This document shows, piece by piece, positions 14,481 through 16,678 of a stretch of DNA of 16,678 nt. The position numbers were made by a program, and so were the translations under genes. The notes beneath the pieces are model-generated. The model saw only the letters and a program-made list of their open reading frames with translations. It had not been told where the DNA came from and did no database searches. The stretch's first letter is position 1. Each line of letters starts with the position of its first letter. The DNA is from JARKQH01 sp964631605 (lineage in GTDB: Bacteria; Verrucomicrobiota; Verrucomicrobiia; Limisphaerales; UBA8199): assembly GCA_964631605.1 (NCBI GenBank), contig CAZVYG010000101.1:1-16678 (forward strand), read 5' to 3'.

Positions 14481-15875
14481 TCAATCTTCCGGCCGCTCGC
14501 CGTGGGGCGCCATCTTCACCAGCTTCGGGTCGAACTGGCCGAGGATGGTGACCAGGTCGCGTTGCGCGGCCATGACCTCGTGGATGTTTTTGTAAACCAT
14601 GGGCACCTCGTCCAGGCCGGCCGAGATCAGCGTGACGCCTTTCTCGCGCAGGTAGGCGTTCACTTTTTTCCAGTCGAAGGTTTTGGTTGCCTGGGTGCGG
14701 CTCATGACCCGGCCCGCGCCGTGCGACGCGGAGTTGAGCGATTCCGGATGGCCCTTGCCGCTGACCAGAAAGCCCGGGGAAGCCATCGAGCCGGGGATGA
14801 TGCCCAGCACGCCCCGGCCCGCCGGGGTGGCGCCTTTGCGGTGGACAATGACTTCCCTTTCCTCGCCGCCAATCAGGTGGCGTTCCTTCCAGGCGAAATT
14901 GTGATGGTTCTCGACGTCCAGCAACACCTCGGCGCCGAGGTTTGCGGCAATGTGTTTGTGGATCAGGAAGTGGTTGGCCGCGGCGTAGCGGCCCATGAGT
15001 TCCATCGCCGCCCAGTATTCCTGGCCTTCCGGCGAGTCCAGCGGCAGCCAGGCCAGGCGCTTCAACTCGGCCGGCAGCCCGCGGAACCGGCTGAAGGCGA
15101 GCCGGCTATAGTAATCACAAACTGCGGCGCCGGTGCCGCGGCTGCCGCTGTGCGACAGCAGGGCCAGGTAGGCGCCCGGCTCCAGCCCGCCGATCGGGCC
15201 ATGCGCCGTGAAGACGCCGAACTCGACGAAATGATTGCCGCTGCCGCTGGTGCCCAACTGCGCCCAGGCCCGGTCCTTGTTCTGTTGGGTGACCGGGCTC
15301 ACGTTCCAATCCGCGTCCATCACCTCATGGTGGCGGCGGTTCTTGAAGGTGGCGCCGACGCCAAAACGGGTTTCGGCTTCGATGGCGCGGGTGAGGCGCT
15401 CGGGATGCCGTTCCAGCTCCCGCAACGGAATGTCCAGCACGGTCATTTTCATGCGGCAGGCGATGTCCACCCCGACGGCGTAGGGAATGACCGCATTCTC
15501 GGTGGCCAGGACGCCGCCAATGGGCAGGCCGTAGCCGACGTGCGCGTCCGGCATCAAGGCCCCCGCCACGGCGACCGGCAGCAGGCAGGCCTTTTCCATT
15601 TGCAACACTGCTTCAGGCTCGAGGCCCTCGCCCCACTGACGGTACTTGATCGGCGCGGCTCGCGGGGGCGGCGGCGCCTCGGCCAGGGCCCGGGCGAGCT
15701 CCCCCCGAAGCGGGTCCTGCAGAAAACGGGCGGGATCGGCCACGACCGCCTTCAACTCCTCCTCCAGGCGGGTCTTGTCCCCCCCGCTCAAGATGAACCG
15801 CGACACAAAATCAGCCGCCCGCCGCGTGGCCTCGCCCAGCGGAATCCCCAATCGCAAGAAGTCCTTTGCATTCAT
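14481..15875 (-). CDS. rtcB: RtcB, GTP-dependent tRNA/RNA-splicing ligase
   Basis: A 464-residue RNA ligase that joins 2',3'-cyclic phosphate (or 3'-phosphate) ends to 5'-OH ends using GTP and Mn2+, for RNA repair or splicing. I use the ATG at 15875: the longer open frame (to 16058) adds 61 residues with no family likeness. Metal and nucleotide residues are all present: Asp137 and Cys140 in 'GVDIAC', Asn214-His215 in 'GSGNHF', His242 in 'SHSGSRG', the N-H-H-N block at 323-326, 'RKGATPAGRG' at 346-354, and the guanylated His385 in 'SASHGAGR'. It is longer than the E. coli enzyme (408 aa) and has G-V-D-I-A-C-R-M rather than G-C-G-M after the first metal motif, so it belongs to a longer bacterial subgroup. 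No rtcA, archease or rtcR gene is adjacent. No Shine-Dalgarno is visible. Stress-linked control, known in E. coli, cannot be seen here. Confidence 0.95.
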   Translation of the reverse strand: MNAKDFLRLGIPLGEATRRAADFVSRFILSGGDKTRLEEELKAVVADPARFLQDPLRGELARALAEAPPPPRAAPIKYRQWGEGLEPEAVLQMEKACLLPVAVAGALMPDAHVGYGLPIGGVLATENAVIPYAVGVDIACRMKMTVLDIPLRELERHPERLTRAIEAETRFGVGATFKNRRHHEVMDADWNVSPVTQQNKDRAWAQLGTSGSGNHFVEFGVFTAHGPIGGLEPGAYLALLSHSGSRGTGAAVCDYYSRLAFSRFRGLPAELKRLAWLPLDSPEGQEYWAAMELMGRYAAANHFLIHKHIAANLGAEVLLDVENHHNFAWKERHLIGGEEREVIVHRKGATPAGRGVLGIIPGSMASPGFLVSGKGHPESLNSASHGAGRVMSRTQATKTFDWKKVNAYLREKGVTLISAGLDEVPMVYKNIHEVMAAQRDLVTILGQFDPKLVKMAPHGERPED

Positions 15876-16184
15876 GACTGTACAAGCTAAGCGAAAACCT
15901 GCCCCGATGCACGCCCGGCCGGTGGGGAGACAGGACAGGGATGTTTGCGGGTCGGGAGCAATCCGGGGCAGGATCCGGTAATCGCGATCGCCGTTGCTCT
16001 GCCGAAAGGGCGCGGTCGGGAGCTCATTGGGCGCCACGGGGGCACCGCGTTGCCTCATAAGACTGCCTCCGCATTATTCCGTAAGCCGCTTCCGTATTCG
16101 AGCGCATTGCAGAAAGGGAGAGGTTCGGCCTAAGTACAAGATACGACAACAGCGTCAGAGCGGATCGAGTAACTCTCAACGCGT
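15876..16184. other. Intergenic region upstream of rtcB
   Basis: About 310 bases between the rtcB start and a possible small gene. Open frames here show no family likeness, and I find no convincing -35/-10 pair for rtcB on the minus strand or for a gene on the plus strand. No tRNA-like or long inverted repeat is seen. Confidence 0.5.
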
Positions 16185-16415
16185 ATGGTTCAGGACCGTC
16201 TTAACCAGGCTGTGCAGCGCCGATTCAAGGAATTGGGCCTGCCCTGTTCCCTGATCGAGCTGGATGGATTTCGTGACCACTTCCTCTTTCATCGCTGGGT
16301 AATGGTGGTTCGCGACCGGGATAACATGGCCGACGTCCACCTCATCGAGCCCCCGCCGCCGGCCGCCCCGCAGGGCGCGTCCCCGTCCCGCCCGACAGAT
16401 CGTCGCCGACCGTGA
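16185..16415 (+). CDS. Possible small hypothetical protein
   Basis: A 76-residue frame that I do not recognise. Its first 55 residues have a balanced, protein-like composition with an amphipathic start ('DRLNQAVQRRFKELGL') and a beta-like centre ('HRWVMVVRD'). The second codon position is AT-rich and the third is GC-rich, as in true genes. The tail is Pro/Arg-rich and looks disordered. There is no signal peptide, membrane segment or clear ribosome-binding site. The opposite strand is open in the same codon register (16610-16176), so strand choice is uncertain, and it may be non-coding. The next 208 bases up to the tRNA hold nothing I can name. Confidence 0.33.
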   Translation: MVQDRLNQAVQRRFKELGLPCSLIELDGFRDHFLFHRWVMVVRDRDNMADVHLIEPPPPAAPQGASPSRPTDRRRP

Positions 16416-16623
16416 TTGCTTTTGCGATAGGGTGCGGGTAAGGTTTGGACCGTGAGATTCGGCGTTGCGATGGGGTGCGAGCGGGGGGCAAGGGGTTGGT
16501 TTGGAGCATGCGTCCGTCCCCGTCCTGGCTTTAAGGCCCGCTCCGGCGTTGAGCCGTTTGATGGAACGCGCCAGATGCGGGGGGTGCCCGCTCTCATCCG
16601 CCTGTTTCAAGGCAGCCGACGAC

Positions 16624-16678
16624 GCGTCCGTAGCTCAATTGGATAGAGCTTCTGACTTCGGATCAGAAGGTTGCAGGT
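16624..16678 (+). tRNA. tRNA-Arg (anticodon TCG), 3' part outside the window
   Basis: The 5' acceptor strand GCGTCCG, T8-A9, the D arm GCTC...GAGC with GG in its loop, and the anticodon arm TCTGA/TCAGA with loop CTTCGGA are all present. The loop puts TCG at 34-36, reading arginine CGN codons. The variable loop and the first strand of the T arm (GCAGG, then T54) follow; the window ends there, so the rest of the T arm and the 3' acceptor strand are missing. tRNA genes often serve as integration sites, but nothing in this window shows an attachment repeat. Confidence 0.92.

Noticed and set aside
14502..15890. 462-residue plus-strand open frame opposite rtcB
   Set aside because: Antisense shadow; RtcB has all its active-site residues on the other strand.
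16430..16623. Promoter of the tRNA-Arg
   Set aside because: Several TTG-containing hexamers occur, but none pairs with a reasonable -10 box at normal spacing.
1..16678. Defence island, CRISPR array, prophage or insertion sequence
   Set aside because: No regular direct repeats, transposase, integrase, nuclease-methylase or toxin-antitoxin genes are seen; the SNF2 protein alone is not evidence of a defence system.

Overview
This GC-rich chromosomal window carries seven recognisable protein genes, one possible small hypothetical gene and the first part of a tRNA-Arg. It suggests a free-living, heterotrophic member of the Verrucomicrobiota/Planctomycetota side of the tree. The gene families point there: an exported LamG-domain protein, an S1-type sulfatase, a Tat-exported Gfo/Idh/MocA oxidoreductase and a secreted DUF1080 protein. 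All are strongly expanded in those phyla. Most genes also lack a clear Shine-Dalgarno. The phylum call is an inference from family content, not from a marker gene.

Left part (1-4155), all on the minus strand. The window opens with the N-terminal 235 residues of an exported LamG (concanavalin A-like) protein. Upstream of it lies a 343-base gap with a candidate sigma70 promoter and a leader hairpin. Next comes a two-gene unit read leftward: a Tat-signal Gfo/Idh/MocA oxidoreductase followed, 22 bases after its stop, by a secreted sulfatase with its own good ribosome-binding site. Together these look like outer-compartment catabolism of sulfated or otherwise decorated glycans.

Centre (4222-8351). 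A 1090-residue SNF2-family ATPase sits on the minus strand, 66 bases upstream of the oxidoreductase. It is divergent from a secreted DUF1080 (3-keto-glycoside hydrolase-like) protein. The 158-180 base divergent region has a near-consensus promoter whose -10 box covers the first in-frame ATG of the DUF1080 gene, so the second ATG is the more likely start.

Right part (8418-16678). A compact UvrC excinuclease subunit (511 aa) keeps the GIY-YIG, four-cysteine, UVR, endonuclease and helix-hairpin-helix parts. It lacks about 110 residues that normally separate the UVR and endonuclease domains. A 253-base gap with two strong inverted repeats precedes a 1397-residue HrpA DEAH-box RNA helicase. Convergent to it is RtcB, an RNA ligase. 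About 750 bases with at most one small gene lead to a truncated tRNA-Arg(TCG) at the right edge.

I see no CRISPR array, prophage, insertion sequence, toxin-antitoxin pair or restriction system. The region is mostly housekeeping nucleic-acid metabolism beside a small glycan-catabolism patch. The most interesting items are the shortened UvrC, the promoter that redefines the DUF1080 start, and the paired ketosugar-type enzymes either side of the SNF2 gene.
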